Assembly (NCBI GenBank): GCA_965652425.1
Contig: CBFGVX010000001.1
Span: 1 to 64,000 of the forward strand
Reading direction: 5' to 3'
DNA from: JANSXG01 sp965652425
GTDB taxonomy: Bacteria > Planctomycetota > Phycisphaerae > Phycisphaerales > UBA1924
DNA length: 64,000 nucleotides
The notes beneath the pieces are model-generated. The model made no database searches. It was not told the DNA's origin and was given only the letters and a program-made list of their open reading frames with translations. A program made the position numbers and the translations under genes. Position 1 is the stretch's first letter; each line of letters opens with the position of its first letter. This document shows positions 23,701-33,465 of this stretch, piece by piece.

Positions 23701-24584
23701 GGGCCGCTCGTGCCGTCGGCCGTGGTGATCTCGCGGGTCTGGTGGGTGAGCAGTTCGCGCCGGAGCGGGCCGGTCTCGCCGTCGGAGGTGAGGCGGTACT
23801 GCACGAACACATCGGTTCGGTCGGCGGAGCGGGGCGAGCGGGTGAGCACTGCGCGGAGGGGGAGGGCCCGACCGGTCGGGTGAACCTCGGTCTCGGTGGC
23901 GTCGGCGATGCCGGTGCGCTTGGGCCACTCCGCGCCGGCCCACGGCGCGAGGGTGCGGGATGCGCCGGTGGAGAACATGGCGGGGCTGAGGACGAACGCC
24001 GCGATGAGCAGCGCGAGGATGCCCAGCAGCGCTGCGCCGGAGCGCTTGGCCCCTGCTGGGCGGATGAGTTCCGATGGGCGGACCTGGTTCATGTCCGCCG
24101 CGGTGCGTTCGACCACGATCCGGGCGAGGCCTCGGCCGGTGTCGCCGATCATCTGCGAGGCCTTCGAGGTGCCGTCGTCGGACCAGTCGGCGAACTCGAG
24201 CGCGCTGGCGAGGCGTCCCTGCAGGGCGGGGTACCGCTGTTCGACGCGCAGGGCGAGATCGGTCAGGCGCGGGGCGAAGAACAGAGCGGGGCGGATGCGG
24301 GTGCGGATGAACCAGAACAAGAGCGCGATCGCCGCGATGAGCACGGTTCCCCGGATGATCAGGGGAAAGCGGAGCAGGTAGTCGAGAAGCGTGAACGCGG
24401 CGAGGGCCGAGAGGAGCGTGGCGCCGATCAGCGCTGAGCGCTGAAACACCAGCAGAGCCCTCGCCTTGGAGCGCAGGCGGCGCAGGGGCGTGCGGATGAT
24501 CGAGGGGTCGATGGGTCGGGGGGATTGCACCCCGTGGGATACCGGCGGAGCGGGGTCAGGTTGTCTGGCTGGGGGTTCGGACAT
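20793..24584 (-). CDS. Giant DUF4175-like membrane-anchored coiled-coil protein
   Basis: A 1263-residue protein. The N-terminal about 60 residues are cytoplasmic and basic, followed by membrane helices at about 60-110 (ALIGATLLSALAAFTLL and VLIAAIALLFWFI) and a third near 190-210. Residues about 230-570 are beta-rich with Ig-like patches. From about 600 to 1210 it is almost all charged and Gln/Ala-rich helix, typical of a long coiled coil (RAQNEVRDELSRIVGLLDR, LTDEQRDRLEDIAQRQ). The layout matches DUF4175-type proteins of bacterial VWA clusters. The start at 24584 gives MSEPPARQ with a purine-rich AAGGCAGGGC before it; the frame continues upstream without a better site. A 13-base palindrome lies 23 bases before the start. 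Confidence 0.85.
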   Translation of the reverse strand: MSEPPARQPDPAPPVSHGVQSPRPIDPSIIRTPLRRLRSKARALLVFQRSALIGATLLSALAAFTLLDYLLRFPLIIRGTVLIAAIALLFWFIRTRIRPALFFAPRLTDLALRVEQRYPALQGRLASALEFADWSDDGTSKASQMIGDTGRGLARIVVERTAADMNQVRPSELIRPAGAKRSGAALLGILALLIAAFVLSPAMFSTGASRTLAPWAGAEWPKRTGIADATETEVHPTGRALPLRAVLTRSPRSADRTDVFVQYRLTSDGETGPLRRELLTHQTREITTADGTSGPLFERLLEPMAEQIEYRFTTEDDSTEWKRVRLVPAPSIVNAQLTITPPDYALALASSEGQLVEPRTIDLGPGTDERAVAPGALVGSRLELTLDFNKDARVVGSLARFFVEAEDLTIEPSLNEPATSYTARFTLRDSIRLQLDLIDEHGIGADDTAVYRFDALADRPAAATIVNPPTDRSVLPSAVLMVRAEGRDDVGLSRIAIEQQRHTAAGAPGSEPSGPGGAIEPVGEPTIASERAASGQRLLTTEYELDLATIENLSPGDEVHLVALATDVLTASIPEALPTRSPVRTLRVISEEQLVAEIRDSLSAVRESAIRTDQQQQSTAERTGNEGASRAARREQAAVTQRLSQAQNDIAELRDRIRQNRLEDRTLDDLLSRVAQSLDSAGSASTEASETLDEAGARADRQPEPADPENPAAAPLTDEERAQAERAQNEVRDELSRIVGLLDRGEDDWVIRNTLDRLISQQRALQEETNQAGQDTAGLLPEELTDEQRDRLEDIAQRQQQLSEQADDLIEAMRERAQELSQNDPAAAEALQQAADNAEQNQVQQNMSRAASEAQQNQTQQAQQAQQEAIEALEQAQEDLDESDQARAEVLRRILSSVIDSLKGLVSDQTDELANLSAVAEADPIDPQAVLGLAPAMIRLNTNTAAVADLVRNAGPELAPVLNLVGRAVDAQVDAIVAIRSGDNNTQAIEAAETRSLDQLKQALERAEALDEQLEREEQQRKLRELRQAYTQALRATTELRRATEPYAQAQDLTRRDRAELRRLSEDQSAVTALLEQILEDVAELRDAGVFMLAHQRAQSQSTDAADRLTQADPFSALTQQTNLARTLTRILEALQDPRPDDEPFEDGQQGGGGGGGGSGGEDQPLIEEVQELRLLRMIQIELAEATRAVETMPDAQARREIARLASEQRELTRVAIDLLRRAQAAQNLDELFPEDTRIDQQEGDAQPGEPAPDQPQPEGPQP

Positions 24585-24606
24585 GCCCTGCCTTCTGCGG
24601 CGTGCT

Positions 24607-24619
24607 GAACACCGTGTTC
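24607..24619. promoter_or_regulatory. Palindrome upstream of the DUF4175-like gene
   Basis: GAACACCGTGTTC is a perfect inverted repeat of 6 bases around a central C, 23 bases upstream of the start at 24584 in the only sizeable gap (166 bases) inside the cluster. It may be an operator or part of a promoter; the spacing differs from the GAAC-N4-GTTC LexA box by one base. Confidence 0.35.
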
Positions 24620-24750
24620 TGAATAGGAAATCGCCGGACGGACCGGCGCTCACCTACAGGGTATCGGCGGTCTGATGGAAATCCGCGCACGCATCTGAGA
24701 TTCACTGTGTGAGACCCAGCCCGAGAACGGGCCGGATCGATAAAGCCGGA

Positions 24751-27138
24751 TCAGATGAGCCGGATGATCCGACGCCCAACCCATTCCAGGGTGAGCAGGG
24801 TCAGGACCAGAATCAGGGCGAGGGGGGTGTCCCAGAGGGATTCGGTGCGTTCGAAGAGCTGGCGTGAGGCCCGGTTGGGCAGCTCGGGCAGGCGCTCGAG
24901 GTCGGAGGCGAGGATGGTTTGCCCGCCGGTTTCCTCGGCGATCAGACGCAGGCGCTCGTGGTCGGTCTCGGGACGGCGCAGTTCATCGTCGGGGAGGGCG
25001 ACCTCCACGGTTGCCCGCAGGGAGAGGGGAGAAACGATCGGGCTGGTGGGCGTGACTTCCCACCGACCGGGCTCGGCGGGCAGCCAGATGGAGGAATAGA
25101 GCACTCCGGAGGTGTTGGACTGGTCGGGGTCGGCAGAAACCGCCCCGGTGGACTCGCGCGAAAGGGTCAGCTCGACGGGGGCGAAGCGCGCCTGATCGGA
25201 GCCGGCACCGGCACGCTCGACCTCGATATTGATCGTGGGCGGCGCGGCATCGATCAGGGACTGGTCGAGGAGTTCGACGGCGATGCGGACCGGTTGCTGG
25301 ACGGTGGCGCGGGTGGGGGACGCGGTCAGGATGGCTTCCTGACCGCTGCGGGCGAGGCGATCGCGCCCGAGCATGCGGATGAGCTGGATCCAGAGCCGCT
25401 CGAAAAGCACCTCGCCCCGCCCGTAGCGCCAGCGCCAGGTCTCGTCGGTGGCGAGGTAGAGCGACCGACCGGAGCCGTAGCGCATGAGCATGAGCAGCGG
25501 GAGATCCTCGCCACCGAGAACGGGGCGTGCTGATGCGAGGACCTGCGCGGCGGGCTTGAGCCCGCGCGGGTCGATGAACTGCGCATAACGGAGCAGCGAC
25601 CACCCGGTGTCGGCGCTGGCGAGTTCGTCGGGCCAGCCCGTCGCGGAACGATCGTCCTGCCCGCCGAGCCGGAGCACGCCGAGGTCGGAGGCGACGGGGG
25701 TGGGGCTCATGAGCACGGAGCCGGACACGGTGGAGCCGTCGTTGCCCGCGCGATTGAAGGGGAGCAGGTCGGCGAGGGGTGTGTCGAACCAGAGCGAGGG
25801 GAGGGAGCTTGGGCCGGCGACCCAGATCAGCCCGCCACCCCGTTGGGCGACATGCTCGCGGATCTGCATCATCTGATCGCGGGTGAGCACTTCGGGGCGC
25901 ATGTCGCCGATCATGATGGCGTCGTACTCGGCCCATTCCTCCGGGGATGAGGGAAGTTCGGCGATGCGGGTGTTGCTGTCCTGGATGTAGCGCCGGTCGG
26001 GGGCGAGGATCAGCGTGGTGGCGTCGATGGACTCCTCGCGGAGCAGCAGGGAGCGGAGGTACCGCTGCTCCCAGCGCGGGTAGCCGTCGAGGTAGAGCAC
26101 GCGGATGGGCCGGTCGACCAGCGCGATCTCGATGGGCCGGGCATTGTTGGATTCGATGAGGTCCGCGCCATCGGGGATCACCTCGACGCGCCAGTTGCGA
26201 TCGCCGGGCAGGTCGGAGCTGGTTTTGAGCAGGACGCGCTGCTCGGATCCGCCCTCGCTTGCGGGATCGAACTCGGCGCGCTGCTCGTCGAGGGTTTCGC
26301 CGGTGTCGGCGTCGATGAGACGGACGGTGGCGCCGGTCGCGGTTTCGCCGCCGCCGACGCGCTCCACGGTGACCGATACGGGAGAAAGGTCGCCCACGAA
26401 GGCGACGGGCGGCGCTTCGGCGAAGCGGATGGCGATGTCGCCGACGGGCTCGGGGCTGCCGAGCGCGATGGTGTGCACGGGGATCTGCTCGGCACGCAGG
26501 CGTCGCATCGCCGCGCGGGAGAGGTCGTCGGCCGAGCGACCGTCGGAAACGATGACCACGCTGGAGAGCGGCCTGGCGGCGGCACGGGCGAGCGCGGCGT
26601 CGAGGGCGTGGCCGATGCGGGTCTGGCGACCGGCGGGGTCTTCCAGGGTCGGTGTGCCCTGGTCCGTCGCGCCGCTCGAAAGGTCGTACGCGCCGGAATC
26701 GAAACCCATCCACACCACGGTCTTGTCCTGGCTGATGGATCGCCACTGCTCGCCGGTGCGCTCGAGCGCTCGCCGGAGCTGCGCATCGCGGGCCACGCGT
26801 TCACCGGAATCGTCCTCATCGATGTCCTCGATCTGGAGCGATGCCGAGCGGTCGAGCAGCACGATGACCCAATCCTGCTCGAAGGTTTCCTCGCGATCGA
26901 CGAGCTGCGGGCCGGTAATCAGCAGGACGATCAGGCACAGCAGCAGCGCGCGCATCCCCGCGAGCACAGCGCGGACGCTGCGCGGGCCGGAGATCCGTCG
27001 ATAGGACCATGCGGCAAGACCGATCGAGGTCGCGCCGATGAGCAGCCACGCCCAGCCGGGCAGGGCGCGCTCGAAGCCCAGGCGCACGCCCTCTTCGGCG
27101 AAGGAGAGTTCGTTGAGGTCCAGCAGCCACTCGAGCAC
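24751..27138 (-). CDS. VWA and glutamine-amidotransferase-like membrane protein
   Basis: A 795-residue membrane protein. N-terminal helices at about 28-48 and 60-80 are followed by a VWA-type domain (VIVLLDRSASLQIED, degenerate MIDAS DxSxS), then beta-rich Ig-like segments, and a class I amidotransferase-like region at about 350-560 (VLYLDGYPRWEQRYLRSLL and IMIGDMRPEVLT). The C terminus has a single membrane helix (LALILVLTLLTLEWVG). This architecture, VWA plus amidotransferase-like fold between terminal helices, is a familiar component of planctomycetal aerotolerance-like clusters. It lies 4 bases before the BatA-type gene and on the same strand. No catalytic Cys triad is evident, so the second fold is probably structural. 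Confidence 0.85.
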   Translation of the reverse strand: MLEWLLDLNELSFAEEGVRLGFERALPGWAWLLIGATSIGLAAWSYRRISGPRSVRAVLAGMRALLLCLIVLLITGPQLVDREETFEQDWVIVLLDRSASLQIEDIDEDDSGERVARDAQLRRALERTGEQWRSISQDKTVVWMGFDSGAYDLSSGATDQGTPTLEDPAGRQTRIGHALDAALARAAARPLSSVVIVSDGRSADDLSRAAMRRLRAEQIPVHTIALGSPEPVGDIAIRFAEAPPVAFVGDLSPVSVTVERVGGGETATGATVRLIDADTGETLDEQRAEFDPASEGGSEQRVLLKTSSDLPGDRNWRVEVIPDGADLIESNNARPIEIALVDRPIRVLYLDGYPRWEQRYLRSLLLREESIDATTLILAPDRRYIQDSNTRIAELPSSPEEWAEYDAIMIGDMRPEVLTRDQMMQIREHVAQRGGGLIWVAGPSSLPSLWFDTPLADLLPFNRAGNDGSTVSGSVLMSPTPVASDLGVLRLGGQDDRSATGWPDELASADTGWSLLRYAQFIDPRGLKPAAQVLASARPVLGGEDLPLLMLMRYGSGRSLYLATDETWRWRYGRGEVLFERLWIQLIRMLGRDRLARSGQEAILTASPTRATVQQPVRIAVELLDQSLIDAAPPTINIEVERAGAGSDQARFAPVELTLSRESTGAVSADPDQSNTSGVLYSSIWLPAEPGRWEVTPTSPIVSPLSLRATVEVALPDDELRRPETDHERLRLIAEETGGQTILASDLERLPELPNRASRQLFERTESLWDTPLALILVLTLLTLEWVGRRIIRLI

Positions 27139-27141
27139 GGG

Positions 27142-29436
27142 TCAGGCACCTCCGGGGATCGGTTGGGCGCCGGTGCGCGGGGTTTCGGCGTGGCTGAAGA
27201 AGCGGGCCATGACGAGTTCCGCCGCGGCGAGCGCGAGCGCGGCGATGAGCAGGGGCAGACTGATGGGCGAGCCGTCGTCGGATCGTTCGAGCGATGCCGC
27301 GATGCGCTCGGGGCTGACCCATGCGACGGTGGGCTGCGCCCCGCCGGAGCCGCCCGTGGCTTCGGCGAGCCACGATTCCACAGCCTCGACCGGCTGCACG
27401 GTCAGATCGGAAGCGCGGGTGTCGGCGTTGACGGTGATGATCGCACGCTCCCGATCGACATCGTCGAGGGCTCGGTAGGTTCCGGCGTTTCGGATCGGGC
27501 GCGAAGCGGTGCCGGCGGAACCGACGGGGATGCCGGCGCTGCCGAGCGATTCATCGGATCGGATGAGGCGGGTCGACCCGGATGGCACACTCGGCGCGGT
27601 GCCGGCGATGACCGAGTCCGCTCCCGCGGCCTGCCCGACGCCCTGGCGGATGAGTTCCTGCGTCAGCGGGACCATCAGGGGCATGAGCGGGAGGTTGGTC
27701 CATCCGGCATCGGGCGAACTGGCCATGAACACGACCAGGCCCCGGTCGCTGGAGGATGACTCTCCGGAGCGTTGGGGGCGCTGCGCGACGAGCCACGGCT
27801 CGGCGTCGCCTGTTTCGGGATTGCGCCGATCGATGAGCCGCTGCGCGCCTTCGGGTGTCTCCTCGAACGCGAGCGCGCGATCGATGGCGATGTTGCGGGT
27901 CAGGCGCGGCAACTCGGCGTTGATCAGCGAGAGCAGGGGTGTGCTCGCGTTCTCGCCGATGAGCTGCATCGGTTGCGCTGCGCCGACGACCGGCTCGCGC
28001 GAGAGCCGCCATTCGAGGCCGAAGTGCGCGGAGAGCGCATCGGTCCACAGGTTGGCCATGTCCTCGGTGGGCGGCGTGATCATCAGCATGCCCCCGGCTT
28101 CGACGAACGAGCCGAGCGCCGCCCACGCATCGTCGGTCACGAGGTGGGGCTGCGTGAGGATGGCGGCGTCGAGCTGCGAGAGCAGGGGCAGGTCGATGGC
28201 CGAGGGGTTCGCGTCGATGGTGTCGATGGGCACGCCGACCTGCGGCTCGAGTGCGATGCGGAACCAGTCGGCGGCTTCGAGCTGGTCCACGCTCGGGCCG
28301 CGTCCGAACCGGCGCTGCGCGATGATGCCCACCTGAAGGGCTTCGCGCAGCGCCACCGGCTGGCGGAAGATGTTGTCGGCCTCGAGGGCGTCGCGGTCGA
28401 TCTCGGCGATGAGCACCGCGCTCCTGCCACTACCCGCATCGATCGCAGCACGGATGGTGGCGGCGCTGATCTGGACGCTGGCGGTGGCCTGTTCCTGACC
28501 GGGGCGCCAACTGACGGTGGTGCTCGCGCCGAGACCCGCCGCGACCGACGAGGCGTCATCGGCGTCGCGGGGTGCGCTCACGCGCAGGCGCACGGTCGTG
28601 ACCTGAGCGGTCTGCACGGCGGCGCCGGTGCGGCGAAGTCCGATGCGGACCTGCTGCTGCTCATCGGGCGCGGATTCGGGATCGCCGCCCGACAGGACCA
28701 CGCTTCGCAGCGGATCGACGGAAGTGATCTGCACATTGCCGGGCAGATCGGTCGCCGGCGAGGTGGCGACCACGCGCAGGCCCTCGACCTCGGCGAGCGC
28801 GGGTGACAGGGGCGAGCTGAGATCCGCGGAGCCGCGCGCAAAGTCGGAGATGAGAAGCGCAACGGTCGGTCCGGATTGCTGCTGCGTGCTGAGCGTTCGG
28901 AGCTGATCGAACGCGCTGCGCATGTCGGTCGGTCCGTCGATCGATTCGATGGCATCGACGAGGCGACGGACGGCGGCGAGGTCCGCCGAGGCGGGAACCA
29001 CGACCGGCTCGGCGGGGCCGCCGAGCGTGATCAGCCCGGCGCGGTCGCCCTCGCCGAGCGAGGCGAGCGCTTCTCGGGCGGATTGCTTGTGGCGATCCAG
29101 TGCGGACGCGGAATCGAGGCGCGCCGATGAGGCGATGCCGTTGTCGACGAGCAGATAGACGCTGCGTCCCGCCCCGCTCCCCACCAGACCCGCGGCTTCC
29201 AACAGGGGCCGACCGAGCGCGAGCGCGATCAGCGCGACGACGAGGCATCGCGTGGCAAGGAGGATGAGCTGCTGCAGGCGGAGGCGCCGACGCTGTTTGC
29301 GGTACGCCTCCATGAGGAATCGCATCGCGGCCCAGCGGACCGGCTTGCGCCGCTGACGCATGAGCAGGTGGATCAGGATCGGGATGCTGACGGCGGCGAG
29401 CCCGGCGACGAGCAGCCCCGCGTTGAGAAAAGTCAT
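27142..29436 (-). CDS. BatA-type membrane protein with VWA and amidotransferase-like regions
   Basis: A 764-residue protein starting with the BatA N-terminal signature (TFLNAGLLVAGLAAVSIP through HLLMRQRRKPVRW), two membrane helices, a VWA region (VYLLVDNGIASSAR, again with an altered MIDAS), Ig-like beta segments, an amidotransferase-like stretch (IDAILTQPHLV region) and a C-terminal helix (LPLLIAALALAAAELVM). It resembles its downstream neighbour in plan, suggesting an ancient duplication. BatA-type proteins partner MoxR AAA ATPases and DUF58 proteins, as here. A gap of 3 bases separates it from the next gene. Confidence 0.87.
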   Translation of the reverse strand: MTFLNAGLLVAGLAAVSIPILIHLLMRQRRKPVRWAAMRFLMEAYRKQRRRLRLQQLILLATRCLVVALIALALGRPLLEAAGLVGSGAGRSVYLLVDNGIASSARLDSASALDRHKQSAREALASLGEGDRAGLITLGGPAEPVVVPASADLAAVRRLVDAIESIDGPTDMRSAFDQLRTLSTQQQSGPTVALLISDFARGSADLSSPLSPALAEVEGLRVVATSPATDLPGNVQITSVDPLRSVVLSGGDPESAPDEQQQVRIGLRRTGAAVQTAQVTTVRLRVSAPRDADDASSVAAGLGASTTVSWRPGQEQATASVQISAATIRAAIDAGSGRSAVLIAEIDRDALEADNIFRQPVALREALQVGIIAQRRFGRGPSVDQLEAADWFRIALEPQVGVPIDTIDANPSAIDLPLLSQLDAAILTQPHLVTDDAWAALGSFVEAGGMLMITPPTEDMANLWTDALSAHFGLEWRLSREPVVGAAQPMQLIGENASTPLLSLINAELPRLTRNIAIDRALAFEETPEGAQRLIDRRNPETGDAEPWLVAQRPQRSGESSSSDRGLVVFMASSPDAGWTNLPLMPLMVPLTQELIRQGVGQAAGADSVIAGTAPSVPSGSTRLIRSDESLGSAGIPVGSAGTASRPIRNAGTYRALDDVDRERAIITVNADTRASDLTVQPVEAVESWLAEATGGSGGAQPTVAWVSPERIAASLERSDDGSPISLPLLIAALALAAAELVMARFFSHAETPRTGAQPIPGGA

Positions 29437-29440
29437 GGCG

Positions 29441-30454
29441 TCACCCGCTCTTCCGTCGCTTCATGATGGAATTGCGGCGCGCCATGAACGCGGCGAGCGG
29501 GGGGCCGAGCCAGTCGTTGGTCGGCACCCGGTGGATGTCGAAGCCGAACCCGCGCACCGCGCGGTCGAGCGCGGTCGAGTGTTCGCGGAACGCTTCGAGG
29601 TAGCCCTGACGCACGGCACGCGGATCAATGCGCACGCGCGGCTCGCCCTCGAGACCCTCGAAGGGTGCTGCGCTGTCGAGGGAGAAGTTCATCTCCTGCT
29701 CGTCGAGGACCTGGAACAGGATGGCGTCGTGCCGGCGGTGCTTGATGCGCGCGAGCGCGGTGCGGACCTGGTTGGGATCGACGAAGAAATCGCTGATGAT
29801 CGCGATGATGCAGCGGTTGTTGAGCTTGGCGAGCGTCTGATCGATCACGCGTGCGAAGTCGGTCTCGCGATCGACCGGTTGTGTGGCGAGAGTGGAGACG
29901 ATCCGGCGCCACTGTCCCTGGCTGGACGCGCGGTCCACGGCGTCGACGAGGGCATCGGCGAACATGCCCAGACCGACGCGGTCGGACTGCTTGAGGGCCA
30001 TGAAACTGATCGCCGCGGCGGTCGCGGTGGCGTGGTCGAACTTGGTCCAGACGCTGCGTCCGTCGTGGCTGGATTTCTGGCCGGTGCTGGCGGCGCTCGC
30101 GTACGAGCGGCTGCCGAAGTTCATTGAGCCCGAGCAGTCAACGAGGAGCACGAGGTCGAGGTTGGTCTCCTGCTCGTACTGCTTGAGCTGGAGTTTGTCC
30201 GAACGCCCGTAGACCTTCCAGTCGAGGTGGCGCAGGTCGTCGCCGGCGACATAGGGGCGGTGCTGCGCGAATTCGACGGAGAAGCCGTGGTAGGGCGAGC
30301 GGTGCATGCCGCTCATCACGCCCTCGACGATCATCTTGGCTCGGAGTTCGAGCGTGCCGAGGCGCGCGAGCGTCTGCGGGTGCAGGTAGACCGTCGGATC
30401 GACCGCCTGGGCGGGGTTCGGCGAGGTCGGGATGGGCTGCTGCGGTGCGTCCAT
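29441..30454 (-). CDS. DUF58 family VWA-like protein
   Basis: A 337-residue protein of the DUF58 family, the usual companion of MoxR ATPases. The family signature is visible: RPYVAGDDLRHLDWKVYGR, LQLKQYEQETNLDLVLLVD, and DCSGSMNFG (a DxSxS metal-adhesion motif). It lacks a membrane helix. The ATG at 30454 gives MDAPQQPIP; residues further upstream in the frame are Cys/Pro-rich and cross a plus-strand gene. It lies 4 bases before the BatA-type gene. The plus-strand gene at 30523 occupies the gap to moxR. Confidence 0.9.
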   Translation of the reverse strand: MDAPQQPIPTSPNPAQAVDPTVYLHPQTLARLGTLELRAKMIVEGVMSGMHRSPYHGFSVEFAQHRPYVAGDDLRHLDWKVYGRSDKLQLKQYEQETNLDLVLLVDCSGSMNFGSRSYASAASTGQKSSHDGRSVWTKFDHATATAAAISFMALKQSDRVGLGMFADALVDAVDRASSQGQWRRIVSTLATQPVDRETDFARVIDQTLAKLNNRCIIAIISDFFVDPNQVRTALARIKHRRHDAILFQVLDEQEMNFSLDSAAPFEGLEGEPRVRIDPRAVRQGYLEAFREHSTALDRAVRGFGFDIHRVPTNDWLGPPLAAFMARRNSIMKRRKSG

Positions 30455-30817
30455 CGCTGGTTCAGATCCCCCGCTCGCGGATGGTGTCGAGAGAATCGAG
30501 CGAGCTGTGGCACAATGGAGGCATGGCCCAAGGAACCAATCGCCGCTGGATCGTGGTTGCCGCGCTCGCGGCATTGCTCGTGACGATCGGGGTGTGGTTC
30601 GCGCAGGGGCGCGTGCTGTTCACGGTCCGCGCTGCCGATCTCTCGCCCGACGATCGCGCGCTCGAGCGGCTGTTCGAGCCGACCGGCGTGCAGGACGAGT
30701 TGGGCGAGGTCAGGGGCATGGATCGCGGCTTTCGGCTTGGCTTGCTGCCTTCGGGGGTCGGGAGTGGTCTTGCGAGCGTGGCGACGATCGGCGTGGCGGT
30801 TGGAGCGGTCTGGCTGA

Positions 30818-31900
<1,083 letters not shown>

Positions 31901-31949
31901 GGTGGCCTCTCGGGCTGGGGATCGGATGATGGGATCGGGTGTCGACTGG

Positions 31950-31955
31950 ATCATA
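31950..31955 (-). promoter_or_regulatory. Candidate -10 element for the MoxR cluster
   Basis: TATGAT on the minus strand, 49 bases before the moxR start. A -35 hexamer at 17-18 bases is poor. It is the best promoter-like sequence upstream of the cluster. Confidence 0.35.
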
Positions 31956-32016
31956 CCGGTCGGATTGGGCGTGGTTGTCGGGTCTGACAGACTCTCCACC
32001 GGCCGGAAACGGGGCA

Positions 32017-32022
32017 TAGGAT
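32017..32022 (+). promoter_or_regulatory. Candidate -10 element of mutM (leaderless layout)
   Basis: TAGGAT ends exactly 6 bases before the mutM ATG, the distance seen at radA and cysS. The intervening bases are CGGGGG. Confidence 0.4.
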
Positions 32023-32028
32023 CGGGGG

Positions 32029-32970
32029 ATGCCCGAACTGCCCGAGGTTGAACAGGTCCGCGCGAGCATCGCAGAGCGCGTGGTCGGCCTGCGTGTGGTG
32101 GGTGTCACGGTGCATCGGCGGGATGTGGTGACCGGTCCAGAAGATCCTCCGGGCGGCTGGAGCCGGGCGGGGGCGAGCCGCCGGAAAGGCCCCATGCCGC
32201 GGCTTTCCAGGCGGCTGCTGCTGGATGGCAGCCGGATCGTCGAGGTTTTGAGGCACGGGAAACAGATCGCGATCCGAGGCGAGCAGGGCGCGATCGGGGT
32301 TCACCTTGGCATGACCGGGCAATTGCTGCATCGATCGCCGGGAGAGCGGTTGGCCAAAGCCGACCATGTGCATGTGTGCTGGAAACTGGCCCAGACCGAC
32401 GGAACAGCGGCGGGGCGGCTGGTGTTTCGCGATCCCAGGCGTTTCGGCGGCGTGTGGGCCCATGCCGCGATGGAGGACCTCGTGCAGCAGCGCTGGTCAG
32501 GGCTCGGGCCTGATGCCCTGACGATTGGCGATACCGAGCTGATTGCCCGGCTGCGACCCAGGCGGGGGAGGGCGGGCCAGCCGGTGCGATGCGTGAAGGC
32601 GGCGTTGTTGGACCAATCGACCCTGGCTGGCGTGGGGAATATCTACGCCGATGAGGCACTGTTTCGAGCGGGGATCAGCCCGCTGCGTCCGGTGGATGAA
32701 CTGACGGATGAGCAGACGATCCGCCTGGCCAAGGCGATCCGTGAGGTGCTGGAGGAAGCGGTGAAGGGGGGCGGATCGACGCTTCGGGACTATGTGGACG
32801 GGGCGGGAAAGGCGGGGTCGTTCCAACTTCGGCACCGGGTGTACGGGCGAGGCGGGCAGGCGTGCATGGATTGTGGAAAAGTGCTCCGGTCAGGGATGGT
32901 TGCCCAGAGGACGACGGTGTGGTGCGAACGCTGCCAACATGAAGCCAGTGTGAAACCCGCAGAACGCTGA
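32029..32970 (+). CDS. mutM: Formamidopyrimidine-DNA glycosylase
   Basis: MutM (Fpg) excises oxidised purines such as 8-oxoguanine and cuts the abasic site. The 313-residue product starts MPELPEVEQ, giving the catalytic Pro and Glu at the mature N terminus, so this start is certain. The H2TH region (KAALLDQSTLAGVGNIYADE) and the C-terminal zinc finger (CMDC and CERC with the 16-residue spacing) are intact. It is about 40 residues longer than usual, partly from an insertion around 35-60 and at the tail. It converges on the DnaA-box region. Confidence 0.97.
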   Translation: MPELPEVEQVRASIAERVVGLRVVGVTVHRRDVVTGPEDPPGGWSRAGASRRKGPMPRLSRRLLLDGSRIVEVLRHGKQIAIRGEQGAIGVHLGMTGQLLHRSPGERLAKADHVHVCWKLAQTDGTAAGRLVFRDPRRFGGVWAHAAMEDLVQQRWSGLGPDALTIGDTELIARLRPRRGRAGQPVRCVKAALLDQSTLAGVGNIYADEALFRAGISPLRPVDELTDEQTIRLAKAIREVLEEAVKGGGSTLRDYVDGAGKAGSFQLRHRVYGRGGQACMDCGKVLRSGMVAQRTTVWCERCQHEASVKPAER

Positions 32971-33465
32971 AAACTTTGTCCACATGGAGCGTTGCGATCC
33001 GTGTGAATCGGGAGGCATACGGGGTATCCCGCATGTCCCCGGCCATTGTGCGGGGTTCATTGTCCCGGTTCTTCAGACCACAAGAGATATAGATCTTCTC
33101 TCTTCGTCTCTCGTTGTGCCTGTCGATCTGTGGAAAATCTTCGGTATTCGATCATAAATCGTTGTTGGGGAGTGCTTTACGAACTTTCCACAACTCCGAT
33201 GAAACTGTCGCCGGAATGTCGGCTCATGTCGGTGCTGTCATTCGGGTTGGCGGGAAATCCGCGGCTGGCTCAAGGACGGTTTGAACACCGACACGCGATG
33301 CGCCATGTTGAGGCGCGTTTCCCACAACTTTTGCACACGGAAGATGACAGCCGATCCAGTCATCCGATCTTCACATGGATCATGGTGGGAAAACGGGAAA
33401 GTCCACCACGCGATGAATGTGGATAAGTCGTTGGTATGGGTTCGAGGTGATTGGGGCGAAGCGGA
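32971..33465. other. Noncoding region with a cluster of DnaA boxes: candidate oriC
   Basis: A 495-base gap between the convergent 3' ends of mutM and dnaA, richer in A and T than its surroundings. It holds a perfect DnaA box (TGTGGATAA, minus-strand TTATCCACA) at 33418-33426, and near matches at 32976-32984 (TTGTCCACA), 33129-33137 (TTTTCCACA on minus), 33184-33192 (CTTTCCACA), 33318-33326 (TTTCCCACA) and 33329-33337 (TTTTGCACA). AT-rich patches lie at about 33085-33105 and 33138-33165. No convincing gene is seen in it. The clustering next to dnaA is the usual setting of a chromosomal origin. Confidence 0.6.
33418..33426 (-). promoter_or_regulatory. Perfect DnaA box
   Basis: TTATCCACA on the minus strand, 40 bases from the dnaA stop codon; the strongest of the six boxes in this gap. 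Confidence 0.7.

Noticed and set aside
22734..24437. A 567-codon plus-strand frame opposite the DUF4175-like gene.
   Set aside because: Low-complexity Gly/Arg/Asp composition without motifs; shadow frame of a real coding region.
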